Shown: positions 32,943-40,998, counted from the stretch's first letter. The stretch: 64,000 nucleotides of DNA from Chloroflexota bacterium (GCA_016234535.1 JACRBH010000196.1:21902-85901); one strand, 5' to 3'. The notes: a model not told the origin generated them from the sequence alone. Numbers and translations are program-made.

Positions 32943-33280
32943 TGGTAAAGAAAAAGACGGAAGACGGAAAGCAGAAGGCGGAAGGCGGTGACCAACTAAG
33001 CGGAAGTGGACTTGGGGTATTGCCTCCGCCAAGCCTGGCTGAAGTGATCAATGAGCATGATTACGTTGTGAGCCATTGGAGCGGACGCGAGCATTACATT
33101 TGTAAAAAGTGCGTGTCGTTCGATACGTTTCTCAAGGAGAAGATGCTCAATCACTTGATCGAGATCCACGAATCAGAAAGCGCGCTGGAAGAGTTGTATG
33201 GCGCGACCCCACCCCCGACCCCTCCCCAAATGGAAGAACGCCATTTGGAGAGGGGAGAGGAAATTGAAAAGGAGAAATAG
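32942..33280 (+). CDS. Zinc-finger protein whose C-terminus is repeat-encoded
   Basis: 112 residues; the ATG overlaps the previous stop. A C2H2-type site is visible (HYICKKCVSFD ... LNHLIEIH: Cys-x2-Cys, His-x4-His). The last ~25 residues (PPPTPPQMEERHLERGEE) are encoded by the intergenic palindrome, which has extended or replaced the natural C-terminus. Function unknown. Confidence 0.55.
   Translation: MVKKKTEDGKQKAEGGDQLSGSGLGVLPPPSLAEVINEHDYVVSHWSGREHYICKKCVSFDTFLKEKMLNHLIEIHESESALEELYGATPPPTPPQMEERHLERGEEIEKEK
33205..33255. repeat. Palindrome copy 8, inside the 3' end of a gene
   Basis: CCCCTCCCCAAATGG (33219-33233) and CCATTTGGAGAGGGG (33241-33255), loop AAGAACG, lead GACCCCACCCCCGA. 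It is translated as the C-terminus of the zinc-finger protein. Confidence 0.8.
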
Positions 33281-33283
33281 AAG

Positions 33284-33649
33284 ATGGCAAGACAAACTTT
33301 GACGAAGGTTACGCTGCTAGGGAGTTACCCAGCTTTACCAATCGCTGCAAATGCGGCGGATGTGGCATTTGTGGCGGCTGATGTGACCAATAAGGAACAG
33401 ATCGTGCCTGGCGGAAATGATCTGATCGTTGTGTGGAATACACACGCAACAAATCCGTATACGGTGACGTTCAACTCTGTGGCGGATGATAAGAACCGCA
33501 CTGGCGACATCACCGCTTATTCCATCGGCGCTGGGGAGATCGCCATGTTTGGCCCGTTTAAGCAGACAGGTTGGATGCAAACGGATGGAAAGATGTACAT
33601 GGAAGCAAGCAACGCTGCGATCAAGTATGCGGTGATTGCGCTGCCGTAG
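33284..33649 (+). CDS. Small structural protein
   Basis: 121 residues behind AAGGAG. Beta-rich (VTLLGSYPALPIAANAADVA; NDLIVVWNTHATNPYTVTF), resembling small phage decoration or tail-tube accessory proteins. It lies just before the tail tube gene. Family not assigned. Confidence 0.5.
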   Translation: MARQTLTKVTLLGSYPALPIAANAADVAFVAADVTNKEQIVPGGNDLIVVWNTHATNPYTVTFNSVADDKNRTGDITAYSIGAGEIAMFGPFKQTGWMQTDGKMYMEASNAAIKYAVIALP

Positions 33650-33690
33650 CCCTCACCCCTGACCCCTCTCCCACGCTTCGCGGGGCGAGG
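33650..33690. repeat. Palindrome copy 9 (GCTTCGC-loop subtype)
   Basis: CCTCTCCCACGCTTCGCGGGGCGAGG-type hairpin at 33665-33690 with lead CCCTCACCCCTGA. It has the same lead as the other copies but a different arm; matches copy 11. Confidence 0.75.
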
Positions 33691-33715
33691 TGAAAATGAA
33701 AAGGAGAAATAAAAA

Positions 33716-34138
33716 ATGGCTGAAGGAATTTCTGCGCATGGAACACTGATCAAGATGGGCGATGGCGCAACGCCTACTGAAACATTTGCCACGATCGCCA
33801 CTGTTGGCGATATTGATGGTCCGACCATCAAAAACATTATGGAAGATTTCACCAACCACGGCAGCGGCGGGAAGGTGAAAAAGAAACCCATTCTTCAAGA
33901 TGGGGACAAGCTCAAATTCCCCGTTGATTTTATTTCGAGCGATCCGACTCACAACAAGACGACTGGTCTGGTGGCGGCAGCTCAGAATAAAACCGAGAAG
34001 CATTTCCAGGTCATCTTCCCTGATTCCAGCGGCTTTGCAATTACCGCGTATGTGGAAGAGGTGAAGTTCAAAGCGCCTGTGAAGGGCAAGCTGAGCGCGG
34101 ACATCACTTTGGATGTGAACGATATTACCAATCTTTAG
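33716..34138 (+). CDS. Major tail tube protein
   Basis: 140 residues behind AAGGAG. SAHGTLIKMGDGATPTETFA, TIATVGDIDGPTIKNIMED and VPFISS-like strands (KLKFPVDFISSDPTHNKT) match the lambda-gpV/siphovirus tail tube group. It is followed by the frameshifted chaperones and tape measure, the fixed order of siphoviral tails. Confidence 0.82.
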   Translation: MAEGISAHGTLIKMGDGATPTETFATIATVGDIDGPTIKNIMEDFTNHGSGGKVKKKPILQDGDKLKFPVDFISSDPTHNKTTGLVAAAQNKTEKHFQVIFPDSSGFAITAYVEEVKFKAPVKGKLSADITLDVNDITNL

Positions 34139-34139
34139 A

Positions 34140-34196
34140 CCCAACCCCCTGCGGCTAAAGCCGTGTTCCCCCAAATCAAAGACTGATTTGGGGGAA
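34140..34196. repeat. Intergenic palindrome copy 10 (tube-chaperone)
   Basis: TTCCCCCAAATCA (34166-34178) and TGATTTGGGGGAA (34184-34196), perfect. It lies 19 nt before the chaperone start. Confidence 0.8.
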
Positions 34197-34215
34197 GAAG
34201 TGAGGAAGAGGAAAT

Positions 34216-34593
34216 ATGAATCAACTTTTGAGCAAGAGTTCAATCCTTGCGGCGCAGGACCTGCCGTTTGAAAATGTTGATGTGCCTGAGTGGGGTGGGA
34301 CTGTGCGCGTGATCGGTTTGAACGCGAAGGACGCGCAGAGATATTCGTCACGGCTGGTGGTGATCAATCCGCTGGATGGCAAGGTGCAGAAACTGAAGCT
34401 GGATACGGTGATGACCGATTTGCTGGTGCGCACGATCGTGGACGAAAACAATGATCCGTTGTTCAGCGAGGATGACATCGAGGCGCTTGGCAAGAAGAGC
34501 GCACAGGTATTGACGAGACTCTTCGAGGTGGCACAACGTTTGAGCGGCCTAGGCGATAGCAGCGCGAAAGAGATCAAAGCAAATTTAGCATAG
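34216..34593 (+). CDS. Tail assembly chaperone (G-type)
   Basis: 125 residues. Compact alpha/beta protein (VPEWGGTVRVIGLNAKDAQR; VVINPLDGKVQKLKLDTV) of the gpG-like tail chaperone group. It ends at a TAG just after the slippery heptamer A AAT TTA (34581-34587), so a fraction of ribosomes should continue into the downstream frame. The chaperone coats the tape measure protein during tail assembly. Confidence 0.82.
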   Translation: MNQLLSKSSILAAQDLPFENVDVPEWGGTVRVIGLNAKDAQRYSSRLVVINPLDGKVQKLKLDTVMTDLLVRTIVDENNDPLFSEDDIEALGKKSAQVLTRLFEVAQRLSGLGDSSAKEIKANLA

Positions 34594-34928
34594 ATGCCAG
34601 GCGGCAATTTGCCCTGCGCCTGGCACTGAAGCTAGGGCTGCCCGATGTGGACGCGATGCTGATGAGCATGAGTTCACGACAGTTTCAGGAATGGGCTGCT
34701 TATTATGAGCTGGAGCCGTTTGGCGATGAATGGTTACGAACGGGTTTGCTCGCGAGTTTGACGGCAAATGCAAACCGTAACCAAGAAGAAAAGCCAGAGC
34801 CATTTACACCTCAGGATTTTATGCCTGTCGGTGCGGTAGAAGAAGAAACAACGGAAGAAGATCCTGATGCTGGATGGAAAAGAAATAAAGAAATATTGAG
34901 CATGATGGCAATGAAAAAAAATGGCTGA
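34216..34928 (+). CDS. Tail assembly chaperone GT fusion by -1 frameshift
   Basis: The -1 frame is open from the slippery site to 34928 and continues with SIDARRQFALRLALKLGLPD and SMSSRQFQEWAAYYELEPFG, the T-domain signature (F/W-EWxAYxxxEPFG). The junction is at 34587. Without frameshifting the T domain has only a GTG in mid-domain and no ribosome-binding site. The result is a longer fusion of about 237 residues, produced at low ratio, as in lambda gpG/gpGT. Confidence 0.8.
34581..34587 (+). promoter_or_regulatory. Programmed -1 ribosomal frameshift site A AAT TTA
   Basis: X XXY YYZ heptamer in the correct phase (codons AAT, TTA) six nt before the G-frame stop. The same heptamer is used by the Rous sarcoma virus gag-pol shift. 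GC-rich sequence with self-complementary CAGGC / GCCTG (34598-34622) follows at about 10 nt and may act as the stimulatory stem. Confidence 0.75.
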
Positions 34929-36855
34929 TTTAGCGACGTTGATCGTGCGTCTCGTTGGAGATGCAACCAAATATCAAGAAACCCTACGGAGTGCCGAGAC
35001 GGATACTACAGGGTTTGCTTCGCGCGCGACAAGCGGGCTGGCAAAGATCGGCGGAAGTATTGTTACTGGAGCGGCCTGGGCGGCGGGCGCGGCGTTTACT
35101 GGCATGGGATTTCTGATCAAAGGCGCGATGGATGAAGCTCTGAGCGCTGAAGAGATCATGGCTCAGTTGAATTCAACGCTGGCGAATACGGGGCCGATCA
35201 CTGGTGTGACAGGAAGCATGGTGGCGCAGCTCGCAGAACATTATCAGAGCTTGACGCGCTTCGAAGATGACCAGATCACTGCAGGCGGTGAAGTGCTGGC
35301 GCGTTTCCAACAGATCAATTCAACAGCTTTCCCCGATGCAATAAGGCTATCCCTTGACCTGGCTACCAAATGGAAAACCGATGTGCCCACAGCGGCGGGC
35401 ATTCTGGGCAAGGCGCTTGCAGACCCTGGTGTGGGTCTGATGAAGCTGAAATCTGCTGGCGTGGTGTTTACCGACGCACAGGATAAGATGATCGCAAAGA
35501 TGACTGAAGCTGGCGATGTGGCTGGCGCTCAGGCGATCATTATGGATGTTGTGAATAAAACAGTGGGCGGCGCGGCTGAAGCGGCTGGCAAAACTGGCGC
35601 TGGCGTGTGGGAACGCCTGAAGAATATTTGGGGCAACACGCTTGAAGTGGTGGGCACTGGATTGATCCCTGGACTGGTAAAACTTGGCGAGACCATGACC
35701 ACGTGGCTCTCGAAGCCAGAGGTGCAGGCATCGATTGAAAGAATTGCCCAGGGCATCGCAAATTTTGCGACACAGGTGATTACGAATTTGCCCTTGGTGG
35801 TGCAGTGGTTCAAGAACGCATTTGGATGGCTGCAGGAGAACCAGGGCGTGATCGTAGCGGCATTGGCAGTGATCGGTGTGGCTATAGCCGCGTGGGTCTT
35901 TACAGTAGTAATTCCAGCAGCCATTGCAATGATCAGCGCAATGTGGCCCGTATTGCTGGTGATGGCGGCTGTTGCGGCAATTGCGTATTTGGTCTATCAA
36001 GCGTGGACGCAGAATTGGGGCGGGATTCAAGAGAAGACGGCAGCGGCAGTTGAGTTCGTAAAAAACGCGGTTGACGTTGGATTTAATTTTGTAAAAAATA
36101 TCATCGATGGAGTAATGCAGTTTATCGAAAACCTGACAAGCGGCAAGCTGGGTGTGTTCTCTGAATTATGGAATAACACAATCAATTTTGTTTCAACCTA
36201 TATCAACAATGCAATTGCGATCTGGAAGGCGGTCTTCGCGGCGTTCCATGCGGCCATGACTGGAGATTGGTATACGTTTGGAGCGAAGATCCGCGAGATT
36301 GTTGACCTTATGCTGAACACGCTAGGTAGTTTATTTTCGACCGCCTGGGAAAATACAAAATTGATCTTCTCTGGCATGGTGACGAGCATTGTCAATTTCT
36401 TCAAGGATACCAATTGGGGGGAAGTGGGAAGAAACATTATCCAGGGAATCGCAAACGGGATCACTAATTCGCTCTCATGGATCATGGATGCGGCGAGACG
36501 AGCGGCCAATGCAGCTCTGCAAGCAGCAATGGGATTTCTTGGAATTCATTCGCCCTCGAGAGTTTTTGAAATGCAGGTTGGCTGGCAGATGGCGGCTGGC
36601 ATGGCCAAGGGATGGACGCGAGGCGTGGGCGATATGATGCCAGGAACAATGCAAGGGATAGTCCCTGCTATTGGAACCATGCCAGGCTTGAGCGCGGCAG
36701 GAAGCGCTTCTACGTCCGCACGGAGCGGAAGCATCCAGATCACGGTTGAAAATCGTCCACTGTTGAGTCTGGGAGATCGGTATGAAGTGGATCAGATATT
36801 GAAGCCACTTCTGCAATCCATGCTGCGCGAGCTGGGTGTGGAGGTCAATCGGTAA
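34921..36855 (+). CDS. Tape measure protein
   Basis: 644 residues, overlapping the T frame by 8 nt. MADLATLIVRLVGDATKYQE at the start is the usual tape-measure opening. Long helical Ala/Gly-rich segments, a hydrophobic multi-helix region near 300-370 (VIVAALAVIGVAIAAWVF) and the C-terminal GIHSPSRVFEMQVGWQMA motif (SPSxxF) follow. About 640 residues would span a tail of roughly 95-100 nm if the usual 0.15 nm per residue holds. Confidence 0.9.
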   Translation: MADLATLIVRLVGDATKYQETLRSAETDTTGFASRATSGLAKIGGSIVTGAAWAAGAAFTGMGFLIKGAMDEALSAEEIMAQLNSTLANTGPITGVTGSMVAQLAEHYQSLTRFEDDQITAGGEVLARFQQINSTAFPDAIRLSLDLATKWKTDVPTAAGILGKALADPGVGLMKLKSAGVVFTDAQDKMIAKMTEAGDVAGAQAIIMDVVNKTVGGAAEAAGKTGAGVWERLKNIWGNTLEVVGTGLIPGLVKLGETMTTWLSKPEVQASIERIAQGIANFATQVITNLPLVVQWFKNAFGWLQENQGVIVAALAVIGVAIAAWVFTVVIPAAIAMISAMWPVLLVMAAVAAIAYLVYQAWTQNWGGIQEKTAAAVEFVKNAVDVGFNFVKNIIDGVMQFIENLTSGKLGVFSELWNNTINFVSTYINNAIAIWKAVFAAFHAAMTGDWYTFGAKIREIVDLMLNTLGSLFSTAWENTKLIFSGMVTSIVNFFKDTNWGEVGRNIIQGIANGITNSLSWIMDAARRAANAALQAAMGFLGIHSPSRVFEMQVGWQMAAGMAKGWTRGVGDMMPGTMQGIVPAIGTMPGLSAAGSASTSARSGSIQITVENRPLLSLGDRYEVDQILKPLLQSMLRELGVEVNR

Positions 36856-38372
36856 TGCCAATTTATGGAGAGTTCAAGTATGGCAAGCAGAAATATGGCG
36901 CGACTGTTTTGGACAGTCCGCGATTTGCGCTGGAGATAGATTGGGATAACAACGGCTTGTTTGACGGAAGTAATGAAGCCAGATACTTGCACGCGTTGAC
37001 AGTGACACGCGGGAGACCATACTACATCAAGAAGGATGGGACGGGTTTCGAGCGGTTGAATGTCGGGAAGTTGACTGGCATTTTCAATAATGAAGATGGA
37101 CGATTCAATGTTGAAAATATTTCCTCGCCGTATTATCCATACATTCCGATCGGAAAAGAAATGCGATTGAGAGTGAGAACCCCCAGCGACCAGCGATTGG
37201 CAGTTTTTGCGGGGATCGTGGATGATCTTGTACCTGATTCGCAACTGGCGGGCAAGGCGTCGATCAGCGCGGATGATGGTGTGCGTTTGCTGAAGCAGGA
37301 ATCGTCCGTGGCTGTGCAAACGAATATCCGAACAGACGAAGCGATACCGTTAATGTTGGAAAAGATCGGGTGGCCGAGCAGGTGGGGAAGTGACCTGGAT
37401 ATTGGCGCGGATGTGCGGAATTATTGGTGGCTGGATCGGGGCAGTGTGCTGGAAGCGATACATGACCTGGCTGACAGCGAGTTGGGAGCCGTGTGGATGG
37501 GCGCAGACGGTAAGCTGAAATTCAGGAGCAGGTATACGAGTGTGCCTGTTGTGGCAAGTTTGACGGAGGCTGATTTTTTGCTGGGAACCATTGAGACGCC
37601 AAGGCCGTGGGAGATGGTAAGAAACGCGCTAAGAGTCAATGTGTACCCAACTGTGCTGGAGACAGCAGTTGAGGTTTGGAAATGGCAGGAGATCCCATTT
37701 ATTGCGGCGGGAGCGAGCAGGACTGTATTTGCCAGCTTCACGTACAACGGCGGGAATGTGCCTGTCGAAAGTTTGGTGGCTCCTGTTGCCACGACCGACT
37801 ACACAGCCAATTCTGCTTCAGACGGCAGCGGGACAAATCTGACTGCTAATTTTAGTGTGACGGTGCTGGATCAATTTTCAGGGACCGCGAAATTATCCAT
37901 TGCAAATAATGGCGGGACGGGCGGATATCCGACTTTGACGCGGCTGCGCGCGAACGCCATCACTGTGCCAAATCAAACCTTCGTCGAAGCGCAAGATAAC
38001 AATAGCATTTTGCGTTACCAGCGACGCACATTCGAAATGGCTATCCGTTGGTTTCAGAGCAGCGCTGTGGCTCAGGGATTGACTGATTTTATGGTGTCGT
38101 TTTTATCGACGCCGAGATTGTTTGTTAAGGCAATTATTCGAGGCAACCCAGACCTGCAGTTTGGAATTGACCTGGGCGAGGCGGTTGATCTTTATCTGCC
38201 TGACAAGGGTATTGATGGCGTATATCGCCTGGCGTGGCTGCAACATAAAAATATTGATCGAGGTTTGCGTGTGTTCGATACTACGATGTTGTTCGAGCCG
38301 TTCCCAGACCTGAGCGGGAGTTACTGGCAGTTCCCAGCTGAGGTTGGGGTGACGACGATATTTGCGCCATAG
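36855..38372 (+). CDS. Tail tip / baseplate hub protein
   Basis: 505 residues sharing one base with the tape measure stop. The N-terminal motif MPIYGEFKYGKQKYG and LEIDWDNNGLFDGSNEA with beta-barrel-like repeats resemble distal tail/tip proteins placed after tape measures. The middle has a two-domain gp27-like feel (LLGTIETPRPWEMVRNALRV). The assignment depends mostly on position and size. Confidence 0.65.
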   Translation: MPIYGEFKYGKQKYGATVLDSPRFALEIDWDNNGLFDGSNEARYLHALTVTRGRPYYIKKDGTGFERLNVGKLTGIFNNEDGRFNVENISSPYYPYIPIGKEMRLRVRTPSDQRLAVFAGIVDDLVPDSQLAGKASISADDGVRLLKQESSVAVQTNIRTDEAIPLMLEKIGWPSRWGSDLDIGADVRNYWWLDRGSVLEAIHDLADSELGAVWMGADGKLKFRSRYTSVPVVASLTEADFLLGTIETPRPWEMVRNALRVNVYPTVLETAVEVWKWQEIPFIAAGASRTVFASFTYNGGNVPVESLVAPVATTDYTANSASDGSGTNLTANFSVTVLDQFSGTAKLSIANNGGTGGYPTLTRLRANAITVPNQTFVEAQDNNSILRYQRRTFEMAIRWFQSSAVAQGLTDFMVSFLSTPRLFVKAIIRGNPDLQFGIDLGEAVDLYLPDKGIDGVYRLAWLQHKNIDRGLRVFDTTMLFEPFPDLSGSYWQFPAEVGVTTIFAP

Positions 38373-38379
38373 AACCACC

Positions 38380-38420
38380 CTCACCCCTAACCCCTCTCCC
38401 ACGCTTCGCGGGGCGAGGGG
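38380..38420. repeat. Palindrome copy 11 (GCTTCGC-loop subtype)
   Basis: CCCCTCTCCCAC ... GGGGCGAGGGG hairpin at 38391-38420 with lead ACCCTCACCCCTAA, as copy 9. Confidence 0.8.
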
Positions 38421-38438
38421 AAAATGGATAGGAGAAGT

Positions 38439-38960
38439 ATGACAATTATTAGAACAAAAGATTACCTGGTGAGAACGCGATCGCGGACGGTGCGGGAGCG
38501 GATCAAAACATTAAGCGGGCAGATGTATCGACACGGAATGTTAGAGACGCCGTTCAAGGATGAGGGCATGATCGGCGAGCCTGTGAAGGCTGAGATCAAT
38601 CATGGTCAATGGCTGGCGTTTTGTGAGTGCGGCGGGGCGGAGAGTGTTGATTATGATGAGCCGATCTTTTATTGTTTCCATTGTGGCAATCAAAGCACGA
38701 ATGGGAGGCCAAGGCCTGTGGAGTTCCCTGCAGCAGAAATACGTGAGGAAATCGAGCGGTTATTGCTGGAGCGGCCTGTGGATGAAACGATGGGGACAAA
38801 TGCGATTGATCGGGCTTTCAATGCGAAGCCTCTGGCTATTGGCTTGGTGAATGGTGAGTTTGCAGCTTTGCACCGATCATGGAAACCAAATGAAAGCGCT
38901 AATGATTTATATATTCAAAACCTGACCGTTAATAAATCGGATGATGGAGGCGTATTATGA
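38439..38960 (+). CDS. Tail-region protein with Cys4 zinc ribbon
   Basis: 173 residues from the ATG at 38439 (TAGGAG; the ATG at 38424 lacks one). A Cys4 site is visible (CECGG ... FYCFHCGNQ, residues ~60-85) flanked by charged helices (AAEIREEIERLLLERP). Many Chloroflexota-type phages carry such a small protein after the tip. Function unknown. Confidence 0.55.
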   Translation: MTIIRTKDYLVRTRSRTVRERIKTLSGQMYRHGMLETPFKDEGMIGEPVKAEINHGQWLAFCECGGAESVDYDEPIFYCFHCGNQSTNGRPRPVEFPAAEIREEIERLLLERPVDETMGTNAIDRAFNAKPLAIGLVNGEFAALHRSWKPNESANDLYIQNLTVNKSDDGGVL

Positions 38961-39424
38961 CATTGCCTGTAGTTGTAACTGGACAAATGATGTCTGCGGC
39001 GAATTGGAATGCGTGGGTAGTAGATAATATGAATTATTTGTTGGGCAAGGTAGACGCGCTTTTTCCTGTTGGCTCCATATTAATATCGGTCTCTCCAACA
39101 AATCCAGGAACGTCGCTTGGCTTTGGGACGTGGGCGGCGTTTGGCACAGGCAGAACATTGGTTGGGATCGATACTGGACAAACGGAGTTTGATGTTGTGG
39201 AGGAAACAGGCGGTGCAAAGACACACACGCTGAGCACTGCGGAAATGCCAGCACATACTCACAATGTATCACTACCCAACTCCTCGTCATCAGTGGCCGC
39301 TGGCGGCACTTCAGTTCCGAGCATGGCAACATCATCGTATGCAACATCCTCTGCAGGCAGTGGCGGAGCGCATAATAACTTACAGCCCTATATTGTGGTT
39401 TATATGTGGAAGCGGACTGCATGA
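38957..39424 (+). CDS. Tail collar / fibre-tip protein
   Basis: 155 residues overlapping the previous gene. The phage Tail Collar fold is clear: FPVGSILISVSPTNPG, FGTWAAFGTGRTLVGIDTG, EETGGAKTHTLSTAEMPAHT and HNNLQPYIVVYMWKRTA. This domain is used at fibre tips and in receptor-binding proteins. Its last codons overlap the metalloprotease-like gene. Confidence 0.85.
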   Translation: MTLPVVVTGQMMSAANWNAWVVDNMNYLLGKVDALFPVGSILISVSPTNPGTSLGFGTWAAFGTGRTLVGIDTGQTEFDVVEETGGAKTHTLSTAEMPAHTHNVSLPNSSSSVAAGGTSVPSMATSSYATSSAGSGGAHNNLQPYIVVYMWKRTA

Positions 39425-39864
39425 AACGTTTATCACTGATATTGGCAACAGCAATATTTATGATGTGGTTGTTGTTGCCTGTGCCATTGCGTCATGAAAA
39501 AGGATTGTTTAATAAGATCTCAGGCGTGATCTGGTGTACGAGTGAAACTTCTTGTTTGCATGAAATCGGTCACGCACTGGATTGGCGAGCTGGATGGATT
39601 AGTCATTCGGCGGAGTTTGGCGGCGCGGTGCAAGTGTATGTGATGGCAGAATTCGAGAGCAGACACCCGAGTGATCTGGCGGCGCAGATCGTGTTGATGC
39701 CAGGCGCGCTGGTGTGGAGCGGATACGCAAGAGATGCACAAGCGGAGATTTATGCAAGCATTTTCGAGATCTCGGAAGGGCAGGAAGAGAAGATGCCTGA
39801 GATATTCCACAAATTTTATGATTGGCAGCGCGCGCAAGTGATGATTGAAAAAATGAGGAGATAA
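39421..39864 (+). CDS. Exported HExxH metalloprotease-like protein
   Basis: 147 residues from the ATG at 39421 (overlapping the previous stop). It has an N-terminal signal or anchor (MKRLSLILATAIFMMWLLL) and a zinc-binding motif HEIGH with the following ALDWRAG. A downstream Glu (AQAEIYASIFE) could be the third ligand. It lies between the tail-collar and fibre genes. Possible roles: wall or surface remodelling during entry or lysis, or lysogenic conversion. Catalytic activity is inferred from motif only. Confidence 0.6.
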   Translation: MKRLSLILATAIFMMWLLLPVPLRHEKGLFNKISGVIWCTSETSCLHEIGHALDWRAGWISHSAEFGGAVQVYVMAEFESRHPSDLAAQIVLMPGALVWSGYARDAQAEIYASIFEISEGQEEKMPEIFHKFYDWQRAQVMIEKMRR

Positions 39865-39867
39865 ATT

Positions 39868-40803
39868 ATGACAAGCGTTTTTCCAAATAGCGTTGATGTT
39901 TATAGCCCATATCCGCCTTTGGATAATTGGGATGATGTGATGGCGAATGATGTAGCGTCATTGCAGGATTCAATGGTGGCGGTGCAAACCGTACTGATCA
40001 ATTTTTTGTCCAATGCTCCAGGCGGACGTTTGACTTTAGAGAGCGGTGTGCCTGTTTCAGCCACGGATCAGACGGCGAAGACGACACTCTATTACACTCT
40101 ATTTTTGTCAGATAAAGTTTCCTTATATACTGGCACAGTCTGGAAGAATTATTCGTTTACAGAAATCTCCTTATCATTGTCGGGGTTCACTGCAAATAAA
40201 AATTATGATGTGTTCGCTTATTCGAATAGCGGGGTAGTGGCGCTGGAAGCATTGGCCTGGACAAGTGATTCAGCGCGCGCGACGGCATTGGTCATGCTAA
40301 ACGGAAGGTTGACGAAGAGTGGAGACGCAACCAGACGCTATCTGGGTGCGATCCGCATCACGGGAACGACTGGTCAATGCGAAGACAGCGTGAGCAAGCG
40401 ATTTGTTAAGAACTATTACAACCGCGTGGAAAGAATATTGAAGGTGACTGGGTCAACTTCGCACGCCAATCCGAGCACGTCAGTTGTTCAGTGGAATTCA
40501 GACGCTGCCATGAAGTTCGAGTTTCTGGTGGATGTGGTGGAAGAACAATATTTTGTGACGATCTTGAATGACATGATCTGCGCGGCAACATCGAGCACGG
40601 CGCAGGGATGCGTCGGGTTGGGAATCAATACCGTTGCCAGTTTGGTGGCGGTCTCTTATTGGGCGAGCGCATTCCAGGGAAGGTCTTCGAATAATTCCAC
40701 TTTTGCACCTGTGCTTGGTTATAACTATGTGGCGCTCTTAGAACGAGGATTGACAGGATGTACGTTCAACACGGGGCAGACATCCATGCTGATCAAGGGA
40801 TGA
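39868..40803 (+). CDS. Tail fibre-like protein
   Basis: 311 residues, last gene of the late operon, 3 nt after the previous stop. The N-terminal part fits an attachment segment (PNSVDVYSPYPPLDNWDDVM) and the rest is beta-rich with hydrophobic Ser/Thr/Ala runs (TLYYTLFLSDKVSLYTGTVW; NYVALLERGLTGCTFNTGQ). Placed after the collar protein, so it probably forms the distal receptor-binding fibre. Confidence 0.65.
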   Translation: MTSVFPNSVDVYSPYPPLDNWDDVMANDVASLQDSMVAVQTVLINFLSNAPGGRLTLESGVPVSATDQTAKTTLYYTLFLSDKVSLYTGTVWKNYSFTEISLSLSGFTANKNYDVFAYSNSGVVALEALAWTSDSARATALVMLNGRLTKSGDATRRYLGAIRITGTTGQCEDSVSKRFVKNYYNRVERILKVTGSTSHANPSTSVVQWNSDAAMKFEFLVDVVEEQYFVTILNDMICAATSSTAQGCVGLGINTVASLVAVSYWASAFQGRSSNNSTFAPVLGYNYVALLERGLTGCTFNTGQTSMLIKG

Positions 40804-40805
40804 AA

Positions 40806-40840
40806 ACAAAAAGACCACGTTAGGAACGTGGTCTTTTTGT
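40806..40840. terminator. Bidirectional terminator at the prophage right end
   Basis: Perfect 16-bp inverted repeat ACAAAAAGACCACGTT / AACGTGGTCTTTTTGT with a 3-nt loop AGG. T tracts on both strands stop the late operon from the left and the tRNA-Glu transcript from the right. Confidence 0.92.
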
Positions 40841-40879
40841 GATTGAGTATTCGAATGGAATACTGCGTTTATAGAGAGG

Positions 40880-40952
40880 TGCCCCCACGGGGATTCGAAC
40901 CCCGGTCGTGGCCTTGAAAGGGCCGCGTCCTAGGCCTCTAGACGATGGGGGC
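40880..40952 (-). tRNA. tRNA-Glu (anticodon TTC)
   Basis: The minus-strand sequence folds into a complete cloverleaf: acceptor GCCCCCA / TGGGGGC, D-arm GTCTAGAGGCCTAGGAC, anticodon loop CTTTCAA (TTC) and T-arm CCGGGGTTCGAATCCCCG. The first anticodon-stem pair is a C-A mismatch. Discriminator base A; no CCA encoded. The 3' end faces the prophage. Confidence 0.95.
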
Positions 40953-40969
40953 TTTTTTTGAGCGGGCGA

Positions 40970-40998
40970 ATTCTATCATCCCCCTCCATGACCGTCAA
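40970..40998 (-). promoter_or_regulatory. tRNA-Glu promoter
   Basis: On the minus strand TTGACG (40998-40993) and TAGAAT (40975-40970) with a 17-nt spacer, about 18 nt upstream of the mature tRNA 5' end. Confidence 0.7.

Larger units (their letters stand above)
1..40842. mobile_element. Temperate siphovirus prophage, left end outside the window
   Basis: A continuous set of phage modules: repressor and divergent Cro-like gene with operators, serine recombinase, primase, DNA methylases, terminase, portal, MuF, scaffold, HK97-type capsid, connectors, tail tube, tape measure and tail tip, ending at a bidirectional terminator. The right limit is set by that terminator and by the host tRNA-Glu gene 40 bp beyond it. 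The left end is not visible: the serine recombinase runs off position 1, so attL lies further left. No obvious gene decay is seen in the structural genes, so the element may still be functional. Confidence 0.93.

Noticed and set aside
23996..38420. A CRISPR-like array from the repeated palindromes
   Set aside because: Spacing is gene-length and irregular, the copies vary in their arms and there are no unique short spacers or cas genes.
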